64,000 nucleotides of DNA from Sistotremastrum niveocremeum HHB9708 (Eukaryota > Basidiomycota > Agaricomycetes > Sistotremastrales > Sistotremastraceae), in NCBI GenBank assembly GCA_001630475.1, contig KV419413.1:168787-232786 (forward strand), read 5' to 3'. Shown here piece after piece: positions 11,904 to 24,293 of this stretch. Within the stretch, counting starts at the first letter, position 1. Each line of letters begins with the position of its first letter. The notes under the pieces are model-generated. The model was not told the origin of the DNA. It searched no databases and saw only the letters and a program-made list of their open reading frames with translations. Position numbers and translations under genes: made by a program.

Positions 11904-13762
11904 ATGAATTCAAAGACGCGTCTCGAACCTCGAACAGGCCCAGTGAAGATTCCGGCCAATATGCCCAAAATCTCCAAACTGGAAGCCATCTACAGGGAAT
12001 TTGAGACGAAGGTGGCCCATGTGATGTGAGTGAACGTCGAATTAGTGCGAAACTCTGCTGGGGGGCAGCACTGACGGGTAGAGCAGGCATCAACGTCCTG
12101 AAGACATCAAGAATTCGAAGGCAGCTGTATCTGCGACCTCCTTTGAACATTGTATGTCGACTCAAACTTCTTCCTTTGCATTGGCCCTTTGACTCGTCTC
12201 TGGTTGCAGTGCTTTTCCAAGCAGAGCAGCGAATATCGCGCTCTATCCACTCCATGAGGCGCCAGTACAACCGAAGGGCTCCTGTCAACCGACTCCCCAA
12301 CGAACTAATCTTGGAGATACTCCAATACTGCATGGCCTCGGAAAACTCGCATCTCTCATATGATCTCAGAATACCCGCCGCGTTCTCCACGTATGTCCCC
12401 TCTCATTATCATCCCAAGGCTTGAAACTGATCGTACGGTTTTGACATCAGGTGTAAACGATGGAGAGACATCGCTATCAGTGCCACCTGCCTGTGGACAA
12501 AGATCTCCCTCCCAATGCATCCATCTCTCTCTCCTCTTCTCCTTGAACGTAGTGGTAACCGTCCCGTGGACGTCTACCTCACAAACAGTCCGCGATGGAA
12601 AGAATGTTCACTCAAAACATCCCTCGTCGAGCCCTTCGATAAACTCGTGCCTCGAATTTCGTCCCTGAGCATCAGCTGGGACGATGATATCAAATGGAAC
12701 ACACAAACTCTCAATCAATTCTTAGCTCCGTATTCCACGGACGCGGATGGATGTCCCGAATTTTCTTCTCTCCGCTTTCTCAAAATCTGGGACTTTAGCG
12801 ACGAAGAAGAACAAGAAGCATGGCTCTCGACTCCGATGCTGGAAAAGCTCATCCTGCATGGTAATATCAATTCCAAGCCCATCGTCAATATGTATCACCT
12901 CGTCAACCTTCAGGTTTATTGGTGTATCATGAGTTCGGCGGATATCCTCGGTCTTCTACAAGATTGTGTCAAGTTGAAGACATGTTATATTGAGAACGAG
13001 ACCCCTGAATGCAGACCAGCTAGCAGACGTCCCTGGAGATGCATGCTAAGCTGTCTCGAAACACTCACTCTGCACTCGCTTTGCGTATCAGACATGCATA
13101 CTCTCCTCGACTCTCTCGATATACCCTCTTCGACTACCATCGCTACTACCGCTGATGAAGATTTCCATCTACCACCCGAGATCGAACCCGTATCCTTCGT
13201 AGATCTCATCGGTCCTCGAATCAGCGAATTTGAGGCGTTGACGATCAGTCATGGATGTCCCGGGATCGTCTACGATTTCACGTCGGATTCGGATTCGAGA
13301 GGGTTCAGAAGCTTTGAAGATAATACTTCCAGCCCTAGATCAATTAGATCGCTCCCTGCACTCGCATCCTACCCCAACATTCTCAATTACCTCGAAATTG
13401 ACGTTCAGACGCTTCCGTCTTCTGAGGATCTCGCACAAGCGTTGGCTTCATGGTCAGGTCTTACTCGCCTCTGTATCACCACACAGGAAGAGGAATTTGA
13501 CAAACTCGTACTCGTCCTTCAAGGAGAAGTGCCCTTACTCTTACCACGTCTTGAATGTTTCGATTGCTCCGAAACGAAGTTCAAGCGTTCAAGTCTTCTT
13601 ACTTTCCTACAATTCCGTCGAGATAAAGGAATGGCCATTAAAGAACTGGTCATGACGAAAGGCTTCTCATCTCCCGATGCCGAGGGCTTCGCAGCGTTAG
13701 TGGAGAAGCTCAACGATGTGGATCCATCACCTGCAACAAACATATTATTCCCCTTCCGGTAG
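11904..13762 (+). CDS. F-box-like/leucine-rich protein F4 (559 aa)
   Basis: Exons 11904-12025 (122 nt), 12087-12151 (65 nt), 12210-12390 (181 nt) and 12451-13762, phases 2, 1, 2. Exon 1 ends with the helix LEAIYREFETKVAHVM, the family's N-terminal signature with Tyr in place of Cys. The F-box core is LPNELILEILQYC and the closing helix is CKRWRDIAISATCLW. The leucine-rich part includes repeats ending in SLCVSDM and LDSLDIP, then the Cys block FDCSETKF and TKGF. F4 and F5 are the closest pair by exon sizes (both have a 181-nt exon 3) and by residues such as SADILGLL, although they lie 26 kb apart in opposite orientation. Confidence 0.88.
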
Positions 13763-14241
13763 AATTTGAAAGCTTCGTCCTTGGTGGGTATTTTGTTACC
13801 TCTTTCATGGTTATTGCTTACTCGTCATACTGCTCTGATCTAGTGGCTGCGTGAAGGTGAATATCCTCGTTCACCCTGAGTGTCTCCGGAGCCCTTCTTT
13901 CATTGGTGATGTCCCTTTTTTGTCGAGCAAAGCACACCGTGCAGTTCTCATTTATTCTCAGAATTCTTAAATCTCTATTCATCTGCATTAATTTGAATTA
14001 GACGCTAGGACTATTATCATGTTTTTCTAGTATGTAATATCATGAAACTCGGGGTGCTTTACGAATCAGATTACGATTGCAAGCCGAAGACTTCGATCGA
14101 CGTGAAGATCGGAGTTTACAGAAGAACGGGAATGACCGAAAGTCGGCACGAGGATCGGCTGAGACACTTACGTAAGAGATCAATCGATCACATCCTGCTG
14201 ATCTTCGCAGGCTCGGAGTCGTGCATTTCGCTCAAGCCACG
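13763..14241. other. F4-prefoldin intergenic region
   Basis: A short frame at 14042-14353 overlaps the prefoldin start in another frame and is not supported. No other feature. Confidence 0.4.
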
Positions 14242-14838
14242 ATGTCGACGTCTGCTGCAGAGCGACTGCAAGGCCTATCAAGAGAGTATCAAAAGCTCCA
14301 AGGAGACCTCGAAACGGCGGTGGATGCACGACAAAGGCTGGATGCTCAGCTGACCGAAAATGAGCAGGTGAAAAAGGTACGACGATCGCTACATCGATCG
14401 ATGACCATCGCACGATAAATTGACGAACGAATTGTTAAATATAGGAGTTCGCGCAGTTGAAGGAACATAATACGGTTTATAAGTTGATTGGGCCTGTGTT
14501 GGTGAAGCAGGAGCAGAGCAGTGCGAAGGCGAATGTGGATAATAGGTTGGAGTTTATTCGGCGTGAGATGTGAGTGATGTGAATCGCTTGGGTGGGAATA
14601 TATCCCGACTGATGTTGTTTTTCCGCTTGTGTAGGAAACGAATCGAGGCGTCGATCGTCGATCTTGAACAGAAGAGCGATGCGAAGAGAACAGAAGTCAG
14701 TCAACATTTGTTACATTTTCTACATTTCTATATCCAGAAACTAATTTGTTTATACAGCTCGTTCAACTGCAGGCATCCATCCAACAGCCCCCAGCACCTG
14801 CCGTCGACGTCAGCGAGGCTGGTGCTGTTGTCGCGTAA
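14242..14838 (+). CDS. YKE2: Prefoldin subunit 6 (133 aa)
   Basis: Beta-type subunit of the cytosolic prefoldin hexamer, which captures nascent actin and tubulin and passes them to the chaperonin CCT. Exons 14242-14376, 14445-14569, 14635-14695 and 14758-14838 join in frame. The product is an almost continuous coiled coil: an N-terminal helix with heptads through LQGLSREYQKLQGDL, a central hairpin containing VYKLIGPVLVKQE (the family's hallmark), and a second helix with IRREMKRIEASI. An Ala/Pro-rich tail follows. Length is as expected for the family (about 110-140 aa). It is a single-copy housekeeping gene that marks the right border of the left F-box arm. Recognition is by motif and length and is firm. 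Confidence 0.95.
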
Positions 14839-15349
14839 CCAGGCACAAGCGTGCAAGAATGCGCGAGGATCACGCACTTTCGTCATGGGCGCCGCGAGCT
14901 CCAGGTCACGTCTGGCCCACCACATGGAAATTGATGGAAAGTATCAGACTCCGTACCCCACGCGCCTCGTCTTCTATATTACCAATGACGTGAGTTGGGC
15001 TGTCAGGGGTAATAAATGACGCGGGAGTAGCAGGTCGTGCCTGTACCAAATCGAGAGTGAAATCGCGCAGAGAGCATATACGGACAGCCAGAGGGCGCAG
15101 TACGATGTACGATTATCTTTGCATTTCTGTTCTACGAAAAAAATCTAATGAATATGTGTTCGATGTCAAAGACTCATCGAGGACGATGTGCGGTTGCGGG
15201 GAAATGCATCGATCGGTTGCAACGCCTCCTTTTTTTGCTTAGTCAGCACGTGGCCAAGTTTATGACGCCATCCATTTCGACCATCGAGTATATATTCTGG
15301 ATCGCCCCTCAATGCGCCCCTCGCTCTCTTTTCCCCCACAACCTTTGCC
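14839..15349. other. Upstream region of the fasciclin gene
   Basis: Contains the putative core promoter of the next gene: a TATATAT at 15289-15295 followed by a pyrimidine-rich leader (about 15320-15345) before ATG 15350. No gene seen in 14839-15280. Confidence 0.45.
15289..15295 (+). promoter_or_regulatory. TATA-like box of the fasciclin gene
   Basis: TATATAT lies about 55 bp upstream of the ATG and is followed by a C/T-rich stretch, a common arrangement for strongly expressed basidiomycete genes. Position and composition only. Confidence 0.45.
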
Positions 15350-16829
15350 ATGCGTTCCGCCGTTGCTCTTGCCGTCCTCGCTGGCCCCGCCCTCGTCCTC
15401 GGACAAACCGTCAACACGACCTTTGTTGCTGAGCTTCTCCAGTTCTTGGAGGCTGCAAACTTGACTTCATTGGCGACTGTCGCTCAGTCGATCGCCAAGT
15501 AAGCCTCTCCTATTTTTACATTTTTTTCCCTTTCTTACTTTTTACTAGCACGACTACTGGAGAGCGCATTCTCGCTTCGATTTCCAATGGAACTTGGACG
15601 ATATTCGCTCCCAATGACCACGCTTGTACCTACACCTGTTACGCGCGTCTTTCGAAATTTTCACTGACTTTTCTTAGTTACCGGCGTCCCCGCGAACATT
15701 TCCTCGAATCCTGATCTTCTCGCCGATGTGCTCTCCTACCACGTCGTGCCCGGAACCGTCAACGCGTCCGACTTCTTCAACAACTCGGATACTATCATCC
15801 GCACCCTGTATAACGACTCTTCACGCGTCTTCCTGGAGGGAGGTTTGAGCCAGGTCCTTGCCCTCAAGACTGAGTCCGGAAACGTCACCCACATCCTCAA
15901 CCAAAAGTGCGTATCCTCTCACAATTGTCGAATCAAACTCACGTGATCCCTTCAGTACTCCCACTTCCATCCTCCAGTCCACCACCGTCGGCAATATCAC
16001 CGTCCACATCGTTGACTCCGTCATCGACATCCCAGGCAACCTCACCGCCGCAGCTGCCGCCAACAACCTCACTGGCGCCGCTACCGCCCTCCAACAAGCC
16101 AACCTCCTCACCACTCTCGAGACCGCGCACGGTATCACCATCTTCGCCCCCAACGACGCGTAAGTCTCCCCCGCACGCATACATCACCCTTACTCAACAT
16201 CCTATAGCGCATTCACCAAAGCCCTCCAAGCCTTCGGCTCAAGCCCTCCCAATGCCTCCGTCCTCTCCGCCGTTCTGGCTAACCACGTGATCAACGGTTC
16301 ATCCGTCTACTCCACTGAGCTCGTCAAGACCAACACCGTCTCAGCCGGCGGCGAATCATTCAACTTCACCGTCAACAGTACCGGCACATTCGTTCAGTCA
16401 GGCAATATCACTGGCAAAGTCCTCATTCCCGATATCATCCTTGAGAACGGTGTATTGCACGTCATCGACACGGTATTGTTGAACACTGCAAATGATACTT
16501 CCGCCGCTTCATCTGCGTACGTCTCCACCATTCCCTTCCTTTGTCGACGTCGTTGATTTTAATGTGTGTATGCGTATAGATTCTCTTCGGCACTTTCTTC
16601 GGCGTCTGCTGAGGCGACCGCTACCACTACCGCTACCTCTCCCGTCCTCGGTACTCCGGCTCCAGGTGGTGTATCTGGAAACGGATCCTCGAGCGGATCA
16701 GGAGGAAGTTCTTCATCTTCGTCGGGCGGTGGTAATACCAGTTCTGCGCTCTCGCTCGCGAGCCTTGAAGGACTGGATAAAATCGCTTTGGCGAGTGTAG
16801 CGTTTATCGCTGGTCTTTTGGTCCTTTAA
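15350..16829 (+). CDS. Secreted, GPI-anchored protein with two fasciclin (FAS1) domains (405 aa)
   Basis: Probable cell-surface adhesion protein. Exons 15350-15498, 15549-15625, 15678-15906, 15956-16159, 16208-16516 and 16580-16829 join in frame. Residues 1-18 form a signal peptide (AVALAVLAGPALVLG core). FAS1 domain 1 covers roughly residues 20-165 with the H-box YHVVPGTV and the motif FAPNDHA. Domain 2 covers about 170-315 with FAPNDAA and NHVINGSSVY. Both are rich in NxT/S glycosylation sites. A Ser/Gly/Thr-rich linker (about 330-385) leads to a hydrophobic C-terminus (IALASVAFIAGLLVL), the pattern of a GPI attachment signal. Gene order and size match other fungal FAS1 proteins. Its ligand is unknown. 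Confidence 0.93.
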
Positions 16830-17585
16830 GCTCCCAGCCCCAAAATTTCCCTTAATGAATGCACTTCTTAATTTCGAATTGGACGTCTTTTTTTGTTTTA
16901 TTCGTTTTGACGATTGAGTATGACCCATGATTGCGATTGTGATGATTACTGTTACTTTTGCTAGTGTTGGTAGTAGCCACGAGTACGAGTTTTACCCCTG
17001 CTTTTAAATTTACCCTTGAACGTTGGTTACATGCCAGCTGAGGTTCCCAACGAGAATCATCTCTTGTTCTTGTTCCAGGTGTTGCGATCAGCCTATAGCT
17101 ATACGCGCGCGCCGAGCAGAAAATTAGGTTATCCAGCAGAAAATGTTGTGCTGTGAGACTTTCTTTGAGGATCATCAGATTCATCTGAGGAACTGGACCA
17201 CAAGTGAGCTCAAGTTGCAAACTTGTATCCAGCCGAGTTTCGGTGTCAATATGAGAGATTTTCGCAGACGAAAGCGAGAACCTAGCAACGAAATGAGGCA
17301 AAGTCGCACGAGAATGTTGTTATCCTGCTATTTATGTAGAGTCTCTTGATTCTCGGAGTCTCCGTCAAGAAAAGCTTGTTTCGGAGCTGTAGACTCGACA
17401 TAGCAGTCTGTAGGCGATGGTAGCCTCCAATGGATAATCCTCCCATTGTCTGTTTGGAGGGACAGTGCACTACTAGTGCGTGCAGCAGGGCGGACTGTCG
17501 ACGACACGTCGACAGAGTAGGAAGTTTGCGAGGCGGAAGACGTAGCGTGATTGTACGAGTATCATTTCGCTTCGACTCGCTGACT
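16830..17585. other. Convergent 3' region between the fasciclin and DUF6535 genes
   Basis: Open frames on both strands at 16852-17633 are short, overlapping and without domain or splice support. Likely transcript ends only. Confidence 0.4.
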
Positions 17586-20423
17586 TCAGTCCTCAGCAGG
17601 GGAAGCAGGAGCCTCATCGAAGCCGTCAGATGACTCGGATCCAGAATCCTGAGTTGGCGTGGGTGGATGAATGTCAATCCAGATGTCGATCGGCTGATCC
17701 CGTTCAACCACAGCTTCGGCGTACAGAGAATCGATGTGATGAGAAGATGCGGAGGATATGGACAGGGGGGAGTCACTAGTACTGAAAGCTTCTTGGAGGA
17801 ATTGAGGTTGAGAAGGGCGCGGAACGTCGAATTGGGCAGATTGGACGATTTGCACCGGTTCGAGGATATATTGATATCCTAGACGGTGTCAGATGGAGAC
17901 TGAAAATCGCAAGGATAATAAGGAGACTTACGAATCATGAGGTCTTGAGCCCTGTTTCGGACATCGGGACTGGTCTGATATCTGCTTCCAAGTCGTTTCG
18001 CAAAATCTCCATCGTGACAAAGCTGGAGGAATCGATGAACACTTCCTTGAGAGAGGATTTGTGAGTTAGCGTATTGATGACTTTCACAAGCGCCTAGATA
18101 TCGGGCGAGATACGCGACCAAGACATCGCTGGCCTGACGCCAGTGGAATTGTGGTGGATGGCGAAGTAAATGGACAAAAATGGGAGAAGGATCAAACTTC
18201 GACTCGAGGTCATCCCGCGAAGGCAAAATTGGTGGAGAGAGGACCAGAGCAAGAACATGAGCCAAACTATCAGGGTCAACATTTGACCAGTCCTCGGAAT
18301 GTTTGAGGAATTCGCAGAGGTGGAGAACGATCTCAATCTCATGACCCCGGATCACCTGTCTCACCACTTTATCGAAGAACGGACGATAGATTCTGGCCCG
18401 GAACGATGACCTGATGACTGCAAGGCGGTCAACATAAGAGAGGATTTGCATGACTACTTCGCTTTTGCCCTCGTTTAGAAGTGCGTCGCAATGTTGCATG
18501 GCGTGATTCAGGATATCATCATGATCTCCTAATTCAGTTGTCTGGTCATTTATGCAAAGGCAGTGAGCTGTGAGCTGGTCAAAAGGAAGGGCGAGGAGCT
18601 CCAAGATACGTGGGATGTTCGAAGGGGTTGGAATCAAGGAGCGGTATATGTCCTGAGAGGGGAGGCGAAGAAGAAACTCGGTGAGGTGGAATACCCTGCT
18701 GTTTTCTTCGAGCTCTTTTGGTTGTGCTGTGACCCACGGCCCTCCTTCCCACTGTCTTTGCGCCTCCCTTTCTCGTATCCACAGAGCGAAATAACCAATC
18801 TGGACGTTAACAGTCTCTCGAACGCGGATAGACGTGTCGGTTGCCATCAACCGAGAATATGCTCTCTCCAGCGCATCCAGGGATGTCAAGCCACCTCCAT
18901 AGATCACCCAGGTCGCATACGAGAATGATCCAACTGCACGCTCCAGCAGTTTTGGGTCGCTTGCTTCCGCAATGAGATGCAGATACGTGTCAAGCAGCTT
19001 TTCCATCGACTTGGACTCAACCTGTATCCTAAATCTTCCAATGCGACCCCAACCATGCCACGCAATATTGAAGATGGTTTGGAAGCGGAGGTGAGTCCAA
19101 TCCTTCACTCCACTCGCGAGATTCGTGAACCATGCCCAGCCTTTCGCGAGCCTGAGTTTCTGAAGGATTTTGGTCCATATGGCCTTATTGAGGTCTGTCA
19201 ACGTCGTCGCGAAGACAATCCCTCGAATCTTTTCCCAAACCATTGCCCAGGTCCTGCTACACGCCATCCACGCGCCCACCACCGGCATCGCGGTGCCCAC
19301 CTTCAACTCTCCGACGATCAATTTGCTGAAGAGTCCCTCGAAGACGGAGCCCTGATAGCGTACAGCATGATACGTCGTGGCACCCATCGTTGCTATGATA
19401 CCCGAAGCCAGCACAACGCCAACACCCCAAGTAGCCAAAAGAATCGTGGCTGGATCTTGAAAGGAAGAAGCTAGGCCATCCAGCTGGTATAACAGCCCTG
19501 CGATAAATAACCCGATGGAGGATAGAAGGAGCCAATACAGGCTTTCCATGAGCGTCGTGATCCACCACTCCGAACGTTCCATTCGCTCTGTGTGCCATAT
19601 GGTACGTTCCATCCAACTCGTCGCTTCTGGCATAACAGTGCATTTGCGGACCCATTGACGTCCCAGTACACATAAAACTGCTATAATTATCTGGAGTCTC
19701 ATCAGAGTGATGTTATCTGGGAATAATATGATATCGGCTTACAGCAGTGATCAGCGATAAATAATACAAAGCGCATATGCGTTCGGCAGCTGGTGGCGGA
19801 GGTGGTGGGGAATTAGAGGTCGAATTACTAGCCCCAGGATCCACGGAGGGAGTGAGAGCTTGAGTCGCTGGGACAAGGAAAGCAGTAAGAACTGCCGAAA
19901 ACAGAGCAATCTACATTCATCGACAATTCCACTCTCAAACGGCCAGACAATTCATCACTTACAAAGATTAAAGTGACGTCTATTCTCCCATTCCACTCTT
20001 CAACCTTTTCTCTAGTCTTCGCCAGGGCGATCTCATACAACCCACTGCAAATGGAGTCATCACCGAGAGGTTTGGGATCGTAGGCTTTATCATCTACACA
20101 AGTATTAGGTAACCCATGATTTCATATTGCAATTAAACGAACACGAGAATGTTCAACTGACCTTTCTCCGCGTCTCTCGTTAGAATATCGAACTTCTTAG
20201 TGTGAGTGTCTAAAGTTTCCTTGATCCCCTCCATGGCAGCTTTCACCCCTACCAATGTCGCACTCTGGATCTCCATCGTTGTCTTTTGAGCGCCCATGGT
20301 TCCGTTCAATTCTTGCACAGCAGCTAGCAAAGCATCGAATTGATTTGTTGACAGAATAAATGTAGCTGGATCTTGAGTGCCATCGGGGTCTGGGGGTGAA
20401 TCTGTAGGATGGGGAAGTAGCAT
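17586..20423 (-). CDS. DUF6535 multi-pass membrane protein (870 aa)
   Basis: Exons on the minus strand: 20423-20162, 20093-19963, 19910-19743, 19690-17932 and 17878-17586, all GT-AG and in frame. The N-terminal 85 residues form a polar, coiled-coil-like segment (LDTHTKKFDIL). The block YEIALAKTREKVEEWNGRIDV followed by membrane segments (LIFIALFSAVLTAFLV; ALYYLSLITAIIIAVLCVLG) ending in RQWVRK is the signature of DUF6535, a family of unknown function greatly expanded in Agaricomycetes. Two more hydrophobic segments follow (SLYWLLLSSIGLFIAGLLY and the next one). The remaining ~600 residues are a soluble, helical repeat-like domain with a short acidic tail. A Pro run (PPPPPP) lies between the first two membrane segments. 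Function is unknown. Confidence 0.9.
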
Positions 20424-20707
20424 GAGCTATGAAGACCGGAAGAGAAGGGCATCCTCACCGAAACGTAATGCAACACAGTCTGAGGCAAGTGTGAGAGTTC
20501 TCGGAAAGGGGAATGCTATGTTGTATTATGTAATCCAGTACGGTCATCAAAGTTGTCACCAAGGTTGTAATAGTCCCGCATCCATTTACCGTTCATATCG
20601 AGTAAAACCTTGGAGATTTCCAATATTTTCCCCCCTTAATCATTTATTTACAGTCAATCCAATTTCAACTTCGACTTTTCCCTGATTGCACACTTCACAA
20701 AGTTGGA

Positions 20708-21756
20708 TTAAGTTTCGGATGCATCCTCTTTTCCGAATGGCAGGTCCCCAGCCGTGCTCATGAATATTTGCTGTCCCCGTTGTGCCATCCGACTTGAAAC
20801 ACCGGGATCTTCTCCCGCCGGTACTACCTCAGGTGGTGGGGGATATCGGATTCCTTCAGGGGACGGAGAGCGCAGCCGAGCAGCGTGGACTGTGACGGCC
20901 TGGGGAGACGGGGGAGACGGTGGTGTGGGCACACGCGGCATCCTTGGGGAGTCATCCCATGATCTCGGATAGCGCGGTCGTCGCTGAGGCGACGGCGACG
21001 AACGGGTTCTACTTTGAACAGAGGGCGGACGGACGTGTACCATTTGCGGCGGCGCTTGTACTGGTACTGGTATTGGCACTGGTGGTGGTATCGGTGGTGG
21101 TGGAGACCACGGTCGTATCAAGATCGGTCTCCGGTTCTCTTGAGGTTCTTCGTCCCTGTCCTTTGCTGCGTCTGTGCGCAGTTCTAGGCGTTCAACCAAG
21201 CCCAACAATGTTTTGGAAACTTCTGCAAGACTTGCAGGCGTGTCTTCAGTCTGTTGAGATTGCTGAAGTTTAGTGTTCAGCATTTGAAGAACAAAGCTTT
21301 CCTGGTACGCACTTGGCCTACGTGAGAGAGCAATCCTCCTGGTGAGCGCCCCTTGCCTGCCGAGCGATCCGTTTCAGCTTCCTAGGACAATCATAAGGAG
21401 ACAATTCCGACCGAAACCGCCTCGATGACTTACAAGACCGAATACTTGGGTAATCACTGTTAAATAGGTTTGGACAATCAGAACAGCGTTAACAGGCAAC
21501 AGATACGACAGACCATAAACCACCAGTGCACCAACTAAAATGCCAAACATCAGCACTTTACCTTGCGCCACGTCGCTATTTGTCCATTCCACCGACACAT
21601 TCACTGACAATTCATTTTAGTTCGTTGAAGCTTCCTGTCGAAGTAAGGAAGAGTTCAAAACGTACGGGACGGAGCAACGACGGTCAAGATGCAGCCTAAT
21701 GCAATTCCTGATAAAATAAACCGGGCACGTTCGATGTCCAAGGTGATCGTTATCAT
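20708..21756 (-). CDS. Small membrane protein with proline-rich tail, 5' end uncertain
   Basis: A minus-strand model starts at ATG 21756, but the frame stays open upstream (…RKTIIFAVLMITIT), so the true start is probably in an earlier exon. Hydrophobic segments are IIFAVLMITITL, ARFILSGIALGCILTVVA, LMFGILVGALVVYGLSYLL and VLIVQTYLTVITQVFGL. The tail (20708 to about 21250) is rich in Pro, Ser and Arg with PIPPPVPIPVPVQAPP-like repeats and is surely disordered. The join between the last membrane segment and the tail can be made in two ways, one of them with a 46-nt intron ending before 21260. I do not recognise the family. It is next to the DUF6535 gene in the same orientation, and may have shared ancestry with that membrane domain. 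Confidence 0.5.
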
Positions 21757-24293
21757 CAGTACCGCGAAGATGATCGTCTTCCGCGAGAGCGTGGCATCAA
21801 GGTGATATCGACTTAGTCATGATATAGGAGGCACGGTGTCTTTCTTGATCACCGTAAGAGTGCAACCAGCTGCAGCTTATTCAGCTTCCGTCCACTGCTT
21901 CCGTCGCCGGAGACGCCCAAATTAGCGCTCACACCCGGATTTCTAGATGTTAAGGTTTTGACTGTATATATTTCTTTTGGTTTTCAATTCTTGAGACCAG
22001 TTCCACTGAGGCACTGAGACTGAGCATAAAAAGAAATCACGACCGCGACCCAGTCGATTGACACGAAAGTGCAGAAGGGCATGTTGCTCGAGTGAATCCT
22101 TGCTACCAATATCGGGTGTAGCGGGCTGGGGTGAAACACAACAGGAACAGAGATCGAATTGCTGTTGGCCGTGATTTTTTATCCAGTGAGAGGAAGATGG
22201 GTGGTAGTACTGCCCATCACTAGTAAACTGACTGGATGCCGAGCCTGAGACCGTAGACACCCCAGGCAGCCCCTTTGGTGGTAATTCGATGATGGTGATG
22301 AGTCTCAAGATAGCCCAAGCTCGGCTGCGTAGGCTGAGAGAGAGTGGATAGCCTGATAATCCGGCATGCTATGCATGAGTAGCATTCTCACATGGGTGGG
22401 TGGCCCAGAACATTAGGGAAAACGATGTGGTGCTCTTCCGGTACCCGGAGTGTTGTGAAGGGCCTCCTTTGATCAATGCCACGACCAGTTGATGGCAGGT
22501 GAGCGCGGACTGGAACCGCAGACAGTCTTGAGACAGACTTCTAGACGATTTTATGATACCGAACTTGGTATTTGTGTAGTTGGTGTGCGATGTCGTTGAT
22601 TTTTTTCCCGCGCTTGACAGAATGGACTGGCTGGACAATTGTATCCTCTCCTGGCCATATTCTATTATAGAACAATGAAAGCAGAAAAAAAACTCACAAG
22701 GGGAAGAATGTTCATCCCGTCCAAAACTTCTGGTGGTCATCCTCGGCCATGCTCCTTTCTCCCTCGCTTCAAACATGAATTACCGAGCCTCAGGCCACAT
22801 GTATAGTATATGAGCAGCCAATTTGGACGTATCCAGAACCATATATTCAAGATGCGATGAACGAGTAGCCTAGAGCACGAAATGAGACCCATGGAGCTGT
22901 GGAGCTTGCCTGACGAGGCAGCGTGCGCCGACCGGATTTTCGCTCCCCGCGTAAAATCTCATCCTGCTTGATCCTGACTGAGTTATCTGGCTACCTCTGC
23001 CCAACAGGGACGTCCAAAGACAGATTCATATTTGCGCTTACCACATCATGCCCTTGAGCCTTGGATAATAATGCGTTGAAAGAATGGAGACGCAACTTGA
23101 ATTGCCGGCGAGGAAATCGCAACACTGCGTTGGCGGAGGACCTGAACCATAACATACGAAAGCCTTTCCTTTCCGCTAGCTTGTTGATGTCATCTGTCCT
23201 TGGATATAAAAGCCTCCAAGAAATATCATGTACGTCGTTCGTCTCTGTTGAGGGTTATCAAATGACTGACAGCCTTTGAGTGCCAATTTTCGAGCGATGA
23301 GATACTGTCTCAGACCGAGGATGGCTGCCACTTTATATTCGGCCTTCTGGTTTATTGACCCTGCTTCGAGTATTTGTTCTTCGCAATCTTGGCCGCTTTG
23401 CTATGAATACAAGAGACGCTGGCAAGGGTTTTCATAGTCATGTCAAGGCCCGGGCGCACCACTTTGCAAAGACTTTTCTAGAAACAATGGAACATCTGAT
23501 GCCGTAGTGGATCAGAAATTACAATTCTGCCCTCCATCTCCACCCATCGTCCCCAGTCAGGAATTCGCAGTAACGGTCGACTTCCATCGTCCAAGAAATC
23601 GTGACCATCCGAAGGAAATGGAGCAGAGTTTTTGAATATTAGTCGGAAGGGTCGAACGCAGCTACGAAGACCAGCAGATGGAGACACCTGATGCCTAAAG
23701 AGAACGAAAGGCTTCCCTCTGGATGGTGTGGTCCGACTCCCCCATCATTCGGTCAGCTAAGAGCAGGAGCCAGCGCAGTCAATGGATCAAGGCTGCTAAC
23801 CGCCCATGCGATTTCTGTAGGCTGCCGCTCCTCGAATTGATTGGACCTGGCCCCCCTTCAGAGGCATTGATCCCGGAGAGCACCACAAGTCGTTGGCAGA
23901 GCAAAGTGAAGGGAAGAACCAACTCGGCAACACCTCGATGAGCACTGACAGAGCATCTGGTTCCTGTGCCCTTTTCGCCCCCCTTGTGGTCTTGAAGATA
24001 GGAAAAGATTCATTGTTTGCCGCGTGCAGAATTTTCGCCAGCACAAGCCGATGACGCAACGGCAGGCAGATCCTACTTCCGGAATATCCCTTGACAAGTT
24101 TTTTCTCGGCGGACCCCCAGATCAAGAGCACCTGGTTGACCTCTCTGAACGATTCTGGATTTTTTTGACACGAGTGGTTCTTAAATATAGCGATATCGGG
24201 ATCTGATCAATGAAGCGCCAATTCAACCCAACCCTCACTCTGCTGACATCGCACATCTCCGCTTTGCTCTTTGTGCGCACTCACTGATACACT
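21757..24293. other. Gene-poor 2.5 kb upstream of the first zinc-cluster gene
   Basis: Minus-strand frames at 21943-22308 and 22369-22776 and several short plus frames were read through; none shows a domain or a consistent splice chain. One piece at 23478-23750 is more coding-like and is listed separately. The rest may hold regulatory DNA or decayed genes. Confidence 0.35.
23478..23747 (-). pseudogene. Coding-like orphan exon, possible relic
   Basis: The minus frame is open without ATG from about 23747 to the stop at 23478 (about 89 codons). The composition is protein-like: FRLIFKNSAPFPSDG, then DDGSRPLLRIPDWGRW and VEMEGRIVISDPLR. Pro, Gly, Trp and charged residues alternate as in a compact fold. 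No upstream exon with a start could be joined. It may be the last exon of a small gene or a remnant of one. No family recognised. Confidence 0.25.

Noticed and set aside
16852-17776. Open frames between the fasciclin and DUF6535 genes
   Set aside because: They are low-complexity or antisense to the DUF6535 last exon, with no splice support.
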